Assembly (NCBI GenBank): GCA_003154635.1
Contig: PMDX01000161.1
Span: 1 to 11,760, forward strand
DNA from: Actinomycetota bacterium
GTDB taxonomy: Bacteria; Actinomycetota; Geothermincolia; Fen-727; Anoxymicrobiaceae
Length of the DNA stretch: 11,760 nt
Direction of reading: 5' to 3'
Positions 4,858 to 11,760 of the stretch are shown here, in pieces. Each line of letters starts with the position of its first letter. Positions within the stretch are counted from its first letter, which is position 1. The notes under the pieces were generated by a model. That model was not told the DNA's origin, ran no database searches, and saw only the letters and a list, made by a program, of their open reading frames with translations. The position numbers were made by a program, and so were the translations under genes.

Positions 4858-6735
4858 ATGGAAGAAACACTGAAGTATCTCGAGGAGAACCTCGAACCGG
4901 AGCATTTCAAGAAGCTGGCGGACCTCGGTCAGACCGACATGAGCAAGTTCGTCGCCATGGCCGTGAAGCTCTGCAAGCCGGCCAGCGTCTTCATAGCCAC
5001 TGACTCGTCGGAGGACCGCGAGTACGTGCGGCGCAGGGCAATCGAGCTCGGCGAAGAATTCGAGCTCGCGATGGAAGGCCACACGTGCCATTTCGACGGC
5101 ATGCAGGACCAGGGTCGCGACAAGGAAAACACGCGGCAACTGCTGCCCCCGAACGTCCACCTGGGAGAGCACTTCAACTACATGCTGAGGGATGAAGGCC
5201 TCGAGGAAGTCCTCGGCATCCTGGATGGGGCGATGTCCGGTAAAGAGATGGTGGTGCGCTTTTACTGCCTTGGCCCAAAAAGCTCCGTCTTCTCGCAGCT
5301 CTGCTGCCAGATAACCGACTCGTTCTACGTCGGGCACAGCGAAGACCTTCTATACAGGCCCGGTTACGAGGAGTTCCTGCACGCCGGAGAGGGCGTCGAG
5401 CACTTCCGCTTCCTGCACTCGGCGGGCAGACTAGAGAACGGAGTCTGTGCGGATATCGACAAGCGGCGCATGTTTATCGATCTCCAGGACAACACCGTCT
5501 ACAGCGTCAACACCCAGTACGGCGGCAACACGATGGGCCTCAAGAAGCTGGCCATGCGTCTTGGCATCCAGAAAGGCCTGCGCGAGGGCTGGCTGACCGA
5601 GCATATGTTCATTGTCGGGGTGCGAGGACCCAGGGGACGCAAGACCTACATGACCGGCGCCTACCCCAGCATGTGCGGAAAGACATCGACCGCGATGATC
5701 CCGGGACAGACCATTGTCGGGGACGATATCGCGTACCTCAAGAAGATCGGCGGAGACGTCCGCGCTGTAAACGTCGAGCACGGCATCTTCGGCATAATCC
5801 AGGACGTCAACCCCGAGGACGACCCCGGGATATACGACCTCCTGACCTCCCCGGGCGAAGTGATATTTTCGAACGTACTCGTGAAGGAGGAAAAGCCGTA
5901 CTGGCTCGGCATGGGCTCCGAGATACCGGAAAGCGGTCTCAACTTCTCCGGTGAATGGCACAAGGACAATAAGGACGCGAAAGGCAAGAAGATCGACCCG
6001 TCGCACAAGAACGCGCGGTTCACAATAAGCCTCGATATGCTCGAGAACTGCGATGAGAACCTGGACAACCCCGAGGGTGTGCCTGTCAAGGCAATGATAT
6101 TCGGAGGGCGCGATTCAGATACGTCCGTGCCGGTCGAACAGTCGTTCGACTGGGTGCACGGCGTGATAACCAAAGGCGCGTCCCTCGAGTCCGAGACTAC
6201 CGCCGCGACGCTCGGCGCCGACGGCGTGCGCGAGTTCAACCCGATGTCCAACCTCGACTTCCTCGCGGCTTCCCTCGATACGTACCTGCAGAAGTACCTC
6301 GAGTTCGCCGCCGTGCTCTCTAAGCCGCCGAAGATATTCGCGGTCAACTACTTCCTGATCGACAACGAGGGCAAGTACATGACGGGCATGCTCGACAAGA
6401 AGGTCTGGATGCTCTGGATTGAAGAGCGGGTCCACGACGAGGTCGGAGCCCTCAAGACCCCTACGGGGTATATCCCGCTCTATAAAGACCTCCGCAGGCT
6501 CTTCAAGAGCGCCCTGGGCCTTGAGTATACCGAGGATCAGTACAAGCAGCAGTTCACGGTAAGGGTCCCGGAGCAGCTCGCGAAGACAATGCGTACAGAG
6601 GCGATCTACCGCCAGGAATGGGGTATCCCCGAGGTGCTCTTCTCGCAGTTGGACGAGCAGCGCAAGCGTCTCGAGGAAGCCAGGGAAGCGTTTGGCGACT
6701 ATGTCTCGCCTTTGATGCTCTCACAGGGACTCTAG
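4858..6735 (+). CDS. pckG: Phosphoenolpyruvate carboxykinase, GTP-type family
   Basis: This 625-residue cytosolic enzyme belongs to the family that converts oxaloacetate and a nucleoside triphosphate to phosphoenolpyruvate and CO2, the entry to gluconeogenesis or, in reverse, anaplerosis. Family landmarks are present in order: GPKSSVFSQLCCQITDS (139-155, substrate domain), YGGN (221-224), lysines 229/230 and H249 (Mn2+ ligands by position), the P-loop SMCGKTS (271-277) with the reactive cysteine C273, VGDD (287-290) supplying the metal-binding Asp, NARFT (385-389) with a substrate arginine, FGGRDSDT (415-422) and TPTGYIP (534-540). The length is normal for GTP-type enzymes. It is a divergent member: the P-loop Asn is Ser, and the guanine-pocket motif GFGEN is replaced by GMLDK at about 510-514, so nucleotide preference is uncertain. 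GGAGG lies 8 nt before the ATG. It appears to be a single-gene transcript with its own promoter. Confidence 0.93.
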   Translation: MEETLKYLEENLEPEHFKKLADLGQTDMSKFVAMAVKLCKPASVFIATDSSEDREYVRRRAIELGEEFELAMEGHTCHFDGMQDQGRDKENTRQLLPPNVHLGEHFNYMLRDEGLEEVLGILDGAMSGKEMVVRFYCLGPKSSVFSQLCCQITDSFYVGHSEDLLYRPGYEEFLHAGEGVEHFRFLHSAGRLENGVCADIDKRRMFIDLQDNTVYSVNTQYGGNTMGLKKLAMRLGIQKGLREGWLTEHMFIVGVRGPRGRKTYMTGAYPSMCGKTSTAMIPGQTIVGDDIAYLKKIGGDVRAVNVEHGIFGIIQDVNPEDDPGIYDLLTSPGEVIFSNVLVKEEKPYWLGMGSEIPESGLNFSGEWHKDNKDAKGKKIDPSHKNARFTISLDMLENCDENLDNPEGVPVKAMIFGGRDSDTSVPVEQSFDWVHGVITKGASLESETTAATLGADGVREFNPMSNLDFLAASLDTYLQKYLEFAAVLSKPPKIFAVNYFLIDNEGKYMTGMLDKKVWMLWIEERVHDEVGALKTPTGYIPLYKDLRRLFKSALGLEYTEDQYKQQFTVRVPEQLAKTMRTEAIYRQEWGIPEVLFSQLDEQRKRLEEAREAFGDYVSPLMLSQGL

Positions 6736-6743
6736 CTGACCCG

Positions 6744-6772
6744 TCCGACCAATAAGGTCCGGAAGACCGGAT
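6744..6772. terminator. Possible weak hairpin between convergent genes
   Basis: In the 58-bp gap after the PEP carboxykinase stop, TCCGG (6758-6762) and CCGGA (6767-6771) form a short stem around AAGA. An alternative stem pairs TCCGACC (6744-6750) with GGTCCGGA (6756-6763) across one bulge. No T-run follows on either strand, so intrinsic termination is uncertain. Confidence 0.25.
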
Positions 6773-6793
6773 GACGAGTGCGGGCCGGGCAAG

Positions 6794-7564
6794 TTAGTCT
6801 TGAGTATTCCTCAAGCGGCCGAGCCATTCGAGAAAGCAGTCGAGCGTCCGGGGGTCCTGGCGAAGCCGGTGCTTACCCCCGGGAAGCAGGCATAGCTCCT
6901 TCGGCTCGAGCGCGGCCGCGAAGAGTGCCATGCCCTGTTCCACCGGGACCGTCTCGTCATCGTCTCCGTGGACGATGAGCAAAGGGATGGGGCTGACCCC
7001 TGACACAAAGTCGATCGCGTCGTGTTTCTCGAGGTCGTCGTAGAACCAGTCGGGCGTCGGTGGGAAGTGTAGCTCCTTGATGATGCCGGTTTCGCGCGCG
7101 CCTTCGATGAACGACATGCAGTAATCCCTCGGGAACACTTCTGTCAAGCGGGCCGGCGCGGCGAACGCGGCCACCCCGTCGACGCCGCCGTGCTCCGCGG
7201 CGTACATGATGGATAGCGCCCCGCCGGCCGAGAAGCCGCCGAGGTAGAGGCCATCGAACCGTCCGGCCAGATCCTCGCGGGCGTATCGCACAACCTCTTT
7301 GAGGTCCGCGTACCAGCCACCTATGTAGAAATCACCCTCCGAATCGCCGGTGCCCCGAAGGTTCACGAACAGGGTCGAGCAACCACTGGCGGCAAGTGTG
7401 CGCGCCAGGCCCGGGTACCCCGGGTCGGAAGGGTCGGGTACTGAGAGCGGGATGCCATGGCACATGACAACAAGCGAGGTTGGACCCGGGGTCTCATACA
7501 GGACTCCCTTGAGCCTGAGTCCCTCGCACTCGATTTCTACGTTGAACGTCTCAATTTCCACCAT
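6794..7564 (-). CDS. Alpha/beta hydrolase (serine hydrolase)
   Basis: This 256-residue cytosolic enzyme of the alpha/beta-hydrolase fold has no signal peptide. The oxyanion-hole region is MCHGIP (34-39). The nucleophile elbow is GGFSAGG (109-115) with serine 112. The acid is probably D203 in HGDDDETVP (199-207), and the catalytic histidine is H232 in GGKHRL. NLRGTGDSEGD (68-78) is typical of the dienelactone-hydrolase/prolyl-oligopeptidase-like group. The substrate is probably an ester, amide or thioester but cannot be read from the sequence. The ATG lies 6 bp after the stop of the upstream metallo-beta-lactamase-fold gene, with AGGTG 9 nt upstream, so the two form an operon. Confidence 0.88.
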   Translation of the reverse strand: MVEIETFNVEIECEGLRLKGVLYETPGPTSLVVMCHGIPLSVPDPSDPGYPGLARTLAASGCSTLFVNLRGTGDSEGDFYIGGWYADLKEVVRYAREDLAGRFDGLYLGGFSAGGALSIMYAAEHGGVDGVAAFAAPARLTEVFPRDYCMSFIEGARETGIIKELHFPPTPDWFYDDLEKHDAIDFVSGVSPIPLLIVHGDDDETVPVEQGMALFAAALEPKELCLLPGGKHRLRQDPRTLDCFLEWLGRLRNTQD

Positions 7565-7570
7565 GGCGCA

Positions 7571-8398
7571 TCACACCTGGAGAAGTATCCCGGTAGCTCC
7601 CGGGATGAAACGCTCTTTGAACCTGTCCTGCATGCGCGACATGACAACGGAACCGGTGCAATGGTTGAACATCATTATCTGTGGTCTTATCTCCTCCAGG
7701 AAATCCATCGTCGCCTCGACCTTCGAGATGGGCGCGCCCATGCCGAGATGAGTGCCTCCTATGACAGCTTTGATGCTACCGGAGGGCGTTGTCTCGAGCA
7801 CGTGCTTCAAGATGTTCACCGCGCCGGAGTGGGCGCAGCCAGTCAATACGACAGCGCCGTCCGGGGCGTCAACGACAAGGGCCTGGTCGTCGGTGAAAGG
7901 GTCCGGCACAAGCTCACGGCCCTCACCCACAAAGAGGTTCGGCTCCGGGCCTTCGAACTCGGTCACTCTTGGCACCTCTCCCGTGAGCCTGACCCCCGGC
8001 AGGACATCGATGGGGCCGCTGTTGAGCTCCATGCCCTGGCTCATAGCCTCGAGTGCCTCGGGGCGGTATGGGATCCCGACGTACCGTTTCATGGCGCCGG
8101 CGACGAAATACCTGTGCGCAAGGGCGCCGGGGTGCAAATAGATTTTCTTGGGGCCGGAGTTGGACAGGACCGCCCACAGTCCGCCGGCATGGTCGGCATG
8201 GCCATGGGAGAGCCCGATACCCTCAACGGAACGAAGGTCGATACCCAGGAGGTTGGCGTTGTAGACCGCGACATCCGTCTGTCCGCAATCCCACAGGAAG
8301 GAGCGCCCATCGACCTCGAGGAAGACAGAAAGCCCGTGCTCGGCCTTTGTCATAAGTCCCGCCGTATTGTCGCAGAGTATGGCTACCCTGACATCCAT
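7571..8398 (-). CDS. Metallo-beta-lactamase-fold hydrolase, COG1237 type
   Basis: This 275-residue cytosolic metal-dependent hydrolase carries the signature LSHGHADHAGG (63-73), with ligands H65, H67, D69 and H70. Further family motifs are TGCAHSG (186-192, H190), IGGTHLG (213-219) and NHCTGS (245-250, H246). The final HCTG and the GCAHSG segment are characteristic of the COG1237 group, which includes the archaeal dihydropterin/ribofuranosyl-aminobenzene phosphate synthase relatives; the actual substrate here is unknown. The start at 8398 is chosen because AAAGGGG (8406-8412) lies 7 nt upstream and the protein opens with the expected first strand (MDVRVAILCDN). The same frame stays open far upstream, but that stretch is antisense to the DUF362 gene and not part of this protein. 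It is the first gene of a pair with the alpha/beta hydrolase. Confidence 0.9.
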   Translation of the reverse strand: MDVRVAILCDNTAGLMTKAEHGLSVFLEVDGRSFLWDCGQTDVAVYNANLLGIDLRSVEGIGLSHGHADHAGGLWAVLSNSGPKKIYLHPGALAHRYFVAGAMKRYVGIPYRPEALEAMSQGMELNSGPIDVLPGVRLTGEVPRVTEFEGPEPNLFVGEGRELVPDPFTDDQALVVDAPDGAVVLTGCAHSGAVNILKHVLETTPSGSIKAVIGGTHLGMGAPISKVEATMDFLEEIRPQIMMFNHCTGSVVMSRMQDRFKERFIPGATGILLQV

Positions 8399-8428
8399 CG
8401 TTGAACCCCTTTCGTCGTGACCCTGAAC

Positions 8429-8456
8429 TTTACACACCTCAAGTATGCTTGATAAT
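8429..8456 (+). promoter_or_regulatory. Candidate promoter of the DUF362-ferredoxin gene
   Basis: TTTACA (8429-8434) and GATAAT (8451-8456) are separated by 16 bp; a second -10 reading, TAATAG (8453-8458), gives 18 bp. Initiation near 8463 would leave a leader of only about 10 nt, consistent with the missing ribosome site ahead of the ATG at 8474. It lies in the 75-bp divergent gap shared with the metallo-beta-lactamase-fold gene. Confidence 0.4.
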
Positions 8457-8473
8457 AGACGAAATGCACTTGC

Positions 8474-9640
8474 ATGAGCAGAATGGAGCCACTGTTGGAG
8501 AGAGATAAAGATGTCGCCCTGGTCAGATGTGAGAGTTACGAGCGTGGGGTGGTCGAGGAGCGGGTCGCCCGTGCGTTCGACCTGGTAGGCGGCCCCGCCG
8601 CGGTGGTCAAACCCGGCGAGTCGGTCTTCCTGAAAGTCAACGCCCTTCTCGCTTACGAGCCGGATCGAGCTGTGACCACTCACCCCGAGGTCGTAAGGGC
8701 GGTCGCGCTTCAGCTGCAGAACGTGACCGACAGGATCACTATCGGCGACAACCCGGGCGGGCCGTTCAACGTCGAGCGCGTGTATGAGAAGACCGGATTC
8801 GCGAAAGTGGCCGAAGAGACGGGTTGCTCGCTCTGCCTGGATTCGTCCGCCAGGCAGGTCGTCCTGCACGAGGGCAGGTGCATGAAGTCTTTCACGATCT
8901 CCGAGGCGATGGCTTCGGCCGATCGGCTGGTCTCGGTCTCCAAGTTCAAAACCCACATGTCCATGAACGTCACCTGCGCGGTGAAGAACATGTTCGGAGC
9001 GGTGCCGGGGATGAACAAGTTCACCTACCACGGCCGGTTCAGCCGCGAGGAGGATTTCGCAAATCTCATCGTGGATGTGGCGCTCGCGTCGGACCCGGAC
9101 TTCCACGTGGTGGACGCGGTCATCGGGATGGATGGCAACGGGCCGAGGCAGGGCAGGGCAAGGCCTTTGGGCGTGATAGCCGCCGGGCGCGATGCTTTTG
9201 CCGTCGACCTGGCGATGATGGGGGTCATCGCCCATGAGCCACGCGTGAACAAACCACTGGCCGCCGCTATCGACAGGGGCTTGTGCCCACCGATCACTTC
9301 CGACCTGAACCTGGTCGGTGACGATCTGCGGGAGCTTGCGGTCGCCGATTTCGTGATGCCTGCCAGGAAGGACATAGGCTCTCGCGTACCGGGCTTCGTA
9401 ATGGATAAGATCGGCGGGATGGTGTCCCTTCGCCCCGTGCCCTCCGCCAGACGATGCACCGGTTGCATGATGTGCGCGAAGGTGTGTCCCGAGAACGCGG
9501 TGATGATGGTTGATTCGGTCGCGCGGATCGATACTCGCAAGTGCATAAAGTGCTACTGCTGTCACGAGCTCTGCGAAGCCGACGCCATCGACCTGGAGAA
9601 ACCATGGCTGATGAGACTTGCCCGGATCAAAACTGACTGA
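8474..9640 (+). CDS. DUF362 protein with C-terminal 2x[4Fe-4S] ferredoxin domain
   Basis: This 388-residue cytosolic protein has a DUF362 domain (about 13-300) joined to a ferredoxin domain (about 325-372). DUF362 landmarks are VALVRCESY (14-22), FLKVNALLA (52-60), VSVSKFKTHMSMNVTCAVKN (153-172) and DAVIGMDGNGPRQG (214-227). The two [4Fe-4S] sites are CTGCMMCAKVCP (328-339) and CIKCYCCHELCE (357-368), each CxxCxxCxxxC followed by Pro or Glu. DUF362 proteins are of unknown function and are common in anaerobes, often next to redox enzymes. No Shine-Dalgarno precedes ATG 8474; ATG 8483 (Met4) is an alternative, and the short predicted leader hints at leaderless or near-leaderless translation. 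Shared divergent control with the metallo-beta-lactamase-fold gene is possible. Confidence 0.9.
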   Translation: MSRMEPLLERDKDVALVRCESYERGVVEERVARAFDLVGGPAAVVKPGESVFLKVNALLAYEPDRAVTTHPEVVRAVALQLQNVTDRITIGDNPGGPFNVERVYEKTGFAKVAEETGCSLCLDSSARQVVLHEGRCMKSFTISEAMASADRLVSVSKFKTHMSMNVTCAVKNMFGAVPGMNKFTYHGRFSREEDFANLIVDVALASDPDFHVVDAVIGMDGNGPRQGRARPLGVIAAGRDAFAVDLAMMGVIAHEPRVNKPLAAAIDRGLCPPITSDLNLVGDDLRELAVADFVMPARKDIGSRVPGFVMDKIGGMVSLRPVPSARRCTGCMMCAKVCPENAVMMVDSVARIDTRKCIKCYCCHELCEADAIDLEKPWLMRLARIKTD

Positions 9641-9696
9641 CCACGTAGCGGCAAGACACTGTCAAACCTGGGCAGGAACGCTCGGGCTCACGGGTG

Positions 9697-10443
9697 CTAC
9701 TGTCCACTCAGGTTGGGAGCCTCTATGCTCACGGGCTCGTTGAAGTCGGTGAAATCGACCTCCATGTTCATAATCAGCGTCCCCGGGGTCGCGAGTGCCG
9801 AAAGGTCGCCGGCGAAAGACATGGTCGCCTTTTCGATGCGGTAGGTCTCCCTCTGGACCCAGACATCCATCCTGGCTTTCTTGCCTTTGAAGACCGATGG
9901 GTCGATCCCCGAGACGCTGAACGACTTCACGAACTTGCCCAGGTCGAGATCGAACTTGAGATGATACGCATCTCCCTTTTTGTCCATGAGCTGGACGTTG
10001 GTGGCGGACTGCAGGTATTTTGAGTTTACGATTCCAGCGGGCGTGGAGCTTTCGACGGCCTTGCTCTGCTTTTCGGTCCAGGTATCCGAGCCGGGCAGCT
10101 TTACGAACGCCTGGCTCCCCAGGATTATCACCTCTGACCTTGCGCCCGAGGATACTACCTTGAGGTGCCACCTGTCGGGCTTTTCGTAGACCCCCTGATA
10201 CGAGACGGTGACCGAGCGCTGCCCGCCTGGGATCTTGAAGTCGATCTCGTTGTCGAGCCTCATGTTGACCGACTTCAGCTGGTCCTGAGCGTACATGGCC
10301 TTCTTGATTATCTCAGAGGGAGTTGAGGCCGGCTGGCCGCTGCAGCCGGCAAGCACGAGTGTTATTGCCGCTACGAGCAACGCACACACCGCCGCGTGGA
10401 GTATCGATGGCTCCGAGCGACGTGTGAAGCCGATGCCCGCCAT
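9697..10443 (-). CDS. LppX/LprG-like (DUF6612-like) lipoprotein
   Basis: This 248-residue exported lipoprotein has a basic N-terminus (FTRR), a hydrophobic segment (about 14-32) and a lipobox LAGC with the lipidated cysteine at 34. The mature part opens with a helix (PSEIIKKAMYAQDQLKSVNM), continues as alternating strands (RSVTVSYQGVYEKPDRWHLKV, SEVIILGSQAFVKLPGSDTW) and ends with MEVDFTDFNEPVSIEAP. This is the pattern of LolA-like/LppX-LprG-type lipid-binding lipoproteins on the outer face of the membrane, so carrying a lipid or other hydrophobic ligand is a reasonable guess. ATG 10443 is preferred since AAGGGG (10450-10455) lies 6 nt upstream; the in-frame ATG at 10449 would overlap the activase stop as ATGA. 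Either way it is coupled to the activase gene, an unexpected pairing of a cytosolic ATPase with an envelope protein. Confidence 0.82.
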   Translation of the reverse strand: MAGIGFTRRSEPSILHAAVCALLVAAITLVLAGCSGQPASTPSEIIKKAMYAQDQLKSVNMRLDNEIDFKIPGGQRSVTVSYQGVYEKPDRWHLKVVSSGARSEVIILGSQAFVKLPGSDTWTEKQSKAVESSTPAGIVNSKYLQSATNVQLMDKKGDAYHLKFDLDLGKFVKSFSVSGIDPSVFKGKKARMDVWVQRETYRIEKATMSFAGDLSALATPGTLIMNMEVDFTDFNEPVSIEAPNLSGQ

Positions 10444-10445
10444 CG

Positions 10446-11453
10446 TCATCCCCTTGGAACGCGGCCGGCCGGAGAGTCGAACTCGAGCTCCCACTTGCCG
10501 CAGCGCCCTCCCCAGCATGCCAGGGTCTCTCTGCCGCTCTTTATCTTGATTATCTCGCAGTTGTTGGAGCACCCGGAACAGTTGAAAGATGAGGTCAAAT
10601 ACTCGAAATCGGCAAGTGAGAAACCTCGGAAGTTGCTCTCGCCCATGTATCTTGCCTCGTCCATCACAAGGAGAGCCACCCCTATGGCGCCCATCACGTT
10701 GTGGTACCGCGGAATATTGACCTCGAGGTCGAGGGCGTCTTCGAATGCCCTTTTCATACCGATGTTGGCGGCGACGCCGCCCTGGAACACAACCGGGGCC
10801 TCGAGTTTTTTGCCCTTGGCGAGGTTGTTGAGAAAGTTGCGGACGAGCGATCGGCACAGGCCAAGGACGATCTCCTCGACGGGGTAGCCGACCTGTTGTT
10901 TGTGGACCATGTCACTCTCGGCGAACACGGAGCAGCGCCCCGCGATCTGGGCGCCCTCGTTTGCCTTGAGAGCGAGGTCTCCGAACTCCTCGACGGGGAT
11001 CCCGAGGCGCGCTGACTGATGATCGAGGAACGAGCCCGTTCCCGCGGCGCAGACGGTGTTCATGGCAAAATCGGTAACTATGCCGTCACGCAGGAGGATG
11101 AGCTTTGAATCCTGGCCGCCGATCTCGAGCACCGTGCGCACCCCTGGTACGATGTGCGAGGCCGCTACAGCGTGGGCGGTTATCTCATTTTTCACCAGGT
11201 CGGCGCCGATAACGACACCCGTGAGGTAGCGCGCGCTTCCAGTGGCGGCGGCTCCCCTGACGTTCACCTGCCCGTCGAGCTTCTTGCCCACTTCGCGCAT
11301 GCCTTCCTGCACAGCCTGGATCGGCTGGCCTCTGGTGCGGAGATATACGGACGCGAGCACTTCGCCCGACAAGTCGAGCGCCACGAGATTAGTCGAGACG
11401 GAGCCTACGTCAACACCGAGGAATACGTCTATCTTGTCGCCGTTATCATTCAT
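10446..11453 (-). CDS. 2-hydroxyacyl-CoA dehydratase activase-like ATPase (BadF/BadG/BcrA/BcrD family)
   Basis: This is a 335-residue cytosolic ATPase of the sugar-kinase/Hsp70/actin fold. Family members use ATP to drive a low-potential electron from ferredoxin into 2-hydroxyacyl-CoA dehydratases or benzoyl-CoA-type reductases. Motifs are GVDVGSVSTN (13-22, phosphate 1), EIGGQDSK (110-117), NTVCAAGTGSF (132-142), GRCSVFAESDM (172-182) and QGGVAANIGMK (224-234). C135 and C174 are 39 residues apart, matching the two cysteines that bridge a [4Fe-4S] cluster across the homodimer in HgdC-type activators. An extra C-terminal set (C292, C295, C299, C313, C318) suggests another metal site, as in longer multi-domain relatives. 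No dehydratase subunits are in the window. The start is uncertain: ATG 11453 has a weak AAGAGA upstream, and an ATG at 11516 would add 21 residues with AT-rich, atypical codons. Confidence 0.9.
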   Translation of the reverse strand: MNDNGDKIDVFLGVDVGSVSTNLVALDLSGEVLASVYLRTRGQPIQAVQEGMREVGKKLDGQVNVRGAAATGSARYLTGVVIGADLVKNEITAHAVAASHIVPGVRTVLEIGGQDSKLILLRDGIVTDFAMNTVCAAGTGSFLDHQSARLGIPVEEFGDLALKANEGAQIAGRCSVFAESDMVHKQQVGYPVEEIVLGLCRSLVRNFLNNLAKGKKLEAPVVFQGGVAANIGMKRAFEDALDLEVNIPRYHNVMGAIGVALLVMDEARYMGESNFRGFSLADFEYLTSSFNCSGCSNNCEIIKIKSGRETLACWGGRCGKWELEFDSPAGRVPRG

Positions 11454-11586
11454 TCTCTTGTCTAACAATTTCGCCCTTTCCTGCAACAGTCTCCCGCGAA
11501 CCACGTCAGATATCAATACGAGTCCGCAGCCGGTATGGTTTCGCGATTGATCGGTGCACCTTTCGTAGCCGGCCGGGCGGCCGCGA

Positions 11587-11760
11587 CTACCCCGTCAGAA
11601 TGTCTTCGTCGGCGAGGTTCTCGAACTTGGTGTACCCGCCGATCCAGGCAAGCTTGAACTGCCCTGTCACGCCGTTTCGGTGCTTGGCGAGGTTAACCTC
11701 GGCTATGCCCTTTAGCTCGTGGTCCCTCGGGTCGTCGACCTCGGGCCTGTAGATGAGTAT
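11587..11760 (-). CDS. dnaB: Replicative DNA helicase DnaB, C-terminal end, cut by window edge
   Basis: The last 57 codons of a gene that starts beyond the window. The translation holds LIYRPEVDDP, then GIAEVNLAKHRNGVTGQFKL, then YTKFENLA, which is the typical end of the RecA-like C-terminal domain of bacterial DnaB, the hexameric ATP-driven helicase of the replication fork. NGVTG matches the conserved NGPTG and KHRNG the conserved KQRNG segment. The tail after FENL is short and ends ADEDILTG. A 133-bp gap separates its stop from the activase start, so the two may be separate transcripts. Confidence 0.93.
   Translation of the reverse strand: MLIYRPEVDDPRDHELKGIAEVNLAKHRNGVTGQFKLAWIGGYTKFENLADEDILTG

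Noticed and set aside
4840..5337. Leftward 165-codon frame opposite the PEP carboxykinase N-terminus
   Set aside because: Antisense to a well supported coding region; Val/Leu/His-rich with no recognised domain and no convincing ribosome site.
7457..8404. Long rightward open frame of 315 codons
   Set aside because: It lies antisense to the alpha/beta hydrolase and the metallo-beta-lactamase-fold genes, which have complete family motifs and ribosome sites. The antisense product shows no recognisable domain.
8399..9565. Upstream extension of the metallo-beta-lactamase-fold frame to 664 codons
   Set aside because: The added 389 residues are antisense to the DUF362-ferredoxin gene and have no family features; a good ribosome site and the expected first strand mark the start at 8398.
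9641..9696. Convergent gap searched for a terminator
   Set aside because: No stem of more than 4 bp followed by a T-run was found on either strand.
10444..10857. Upstream extension of the LppX-like lipoprotein frame to 386 codons
   Set aside because: The extension overlaps the activase gene in another frame and would bury the signal peptide and lipobox in the middle of the protein.
11454..11586. Gap between the activase and dnaB searched for a promoter or terminator
   Set aside because: Only weak hexamer matches and a GGCC-rich stretch (about 11568-11585) without a clean stem or T-run were seen; not strong enough to annotate.

Overview
This window is GC-rich bacterial DNA with short intergenic gaps and clear Shine-Dalgarno sites. 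Its genes point to an anaerobe. They include a tungstopterin aldehyde:ferredoxin oxidoreductase, a NapH-like polyferredoxin, a DUF362-ferredoxin protein and an oxygen-sensitive type of 2-hydroxyacyl-CoA dehydratase activase. The LppX-like lipoprotein, the GTP-type PEP carboxykinase and the GC content would fit an anaerobic Actinobacteriota-like lineage or a neighbouring Gram-positive-type phylum. That placement is inference; nothing here fixes the taxonomy. I see no tRNA, rRNA, CRISPR array, transposase or phage gene.

Left part (1-2508). A truncated aldehyde:ferredoxin oxidoreductase gene runs leftward off the edge. Diverging from it is a three-gene rightward set: a thioredoxin-fold lipoprotein that has lost its CXXC, a 49-residue membrane peptide ending in a CLDC motif (CD1871A-like), and a membrane polyferredoxin. 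The last two are separated by 2 bp. Together they look like an envelope redox or electron-transfer module.

Centre-left (2464-4505). Two overlapping leftward genes encode an exported M23 peptidase fused to a very long hydrophobic tail, and a small three-helix membrane protein that overlaps the peptidase stop. This is the least ordinary pair in the window. The small gene also overlaps the end of the polyferredoxin gene tail to tail.

Centre (4506-6793). A divergent intergenic region holds a good sigma70-type promoter in each direction. The rightward one drives a divergent GTP-type PEP carboxykinase gene through a leader of about 130 nt containing two hairpins.

Right part (6794-11760). A coupled leftward pair encodes a COG1237-type metallo-beta-lactamase-fold protein and an alpha/beta hydrolase. 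It diverges from a DUF362 plus 2x[4Fe-4S] ferredoxin gene. After a short convergent gap comes another coupled leftward pair, a short dehydratase activase with a C-terminal cysteine cluster and an LppX/LprG-like lipoprotein. The 3' end of dnaB (replicative helicase) closes the window.

Theme. Low-potential iron-sulfur and ferredoxin chemistry recurs (AOR, polyferredoxin, DUF362-ferredoxin, activase), next to gluconeogenic carbon flow (PEPCK) and several envelope proteins. The genes form small separate transcription units rather than one large operon.
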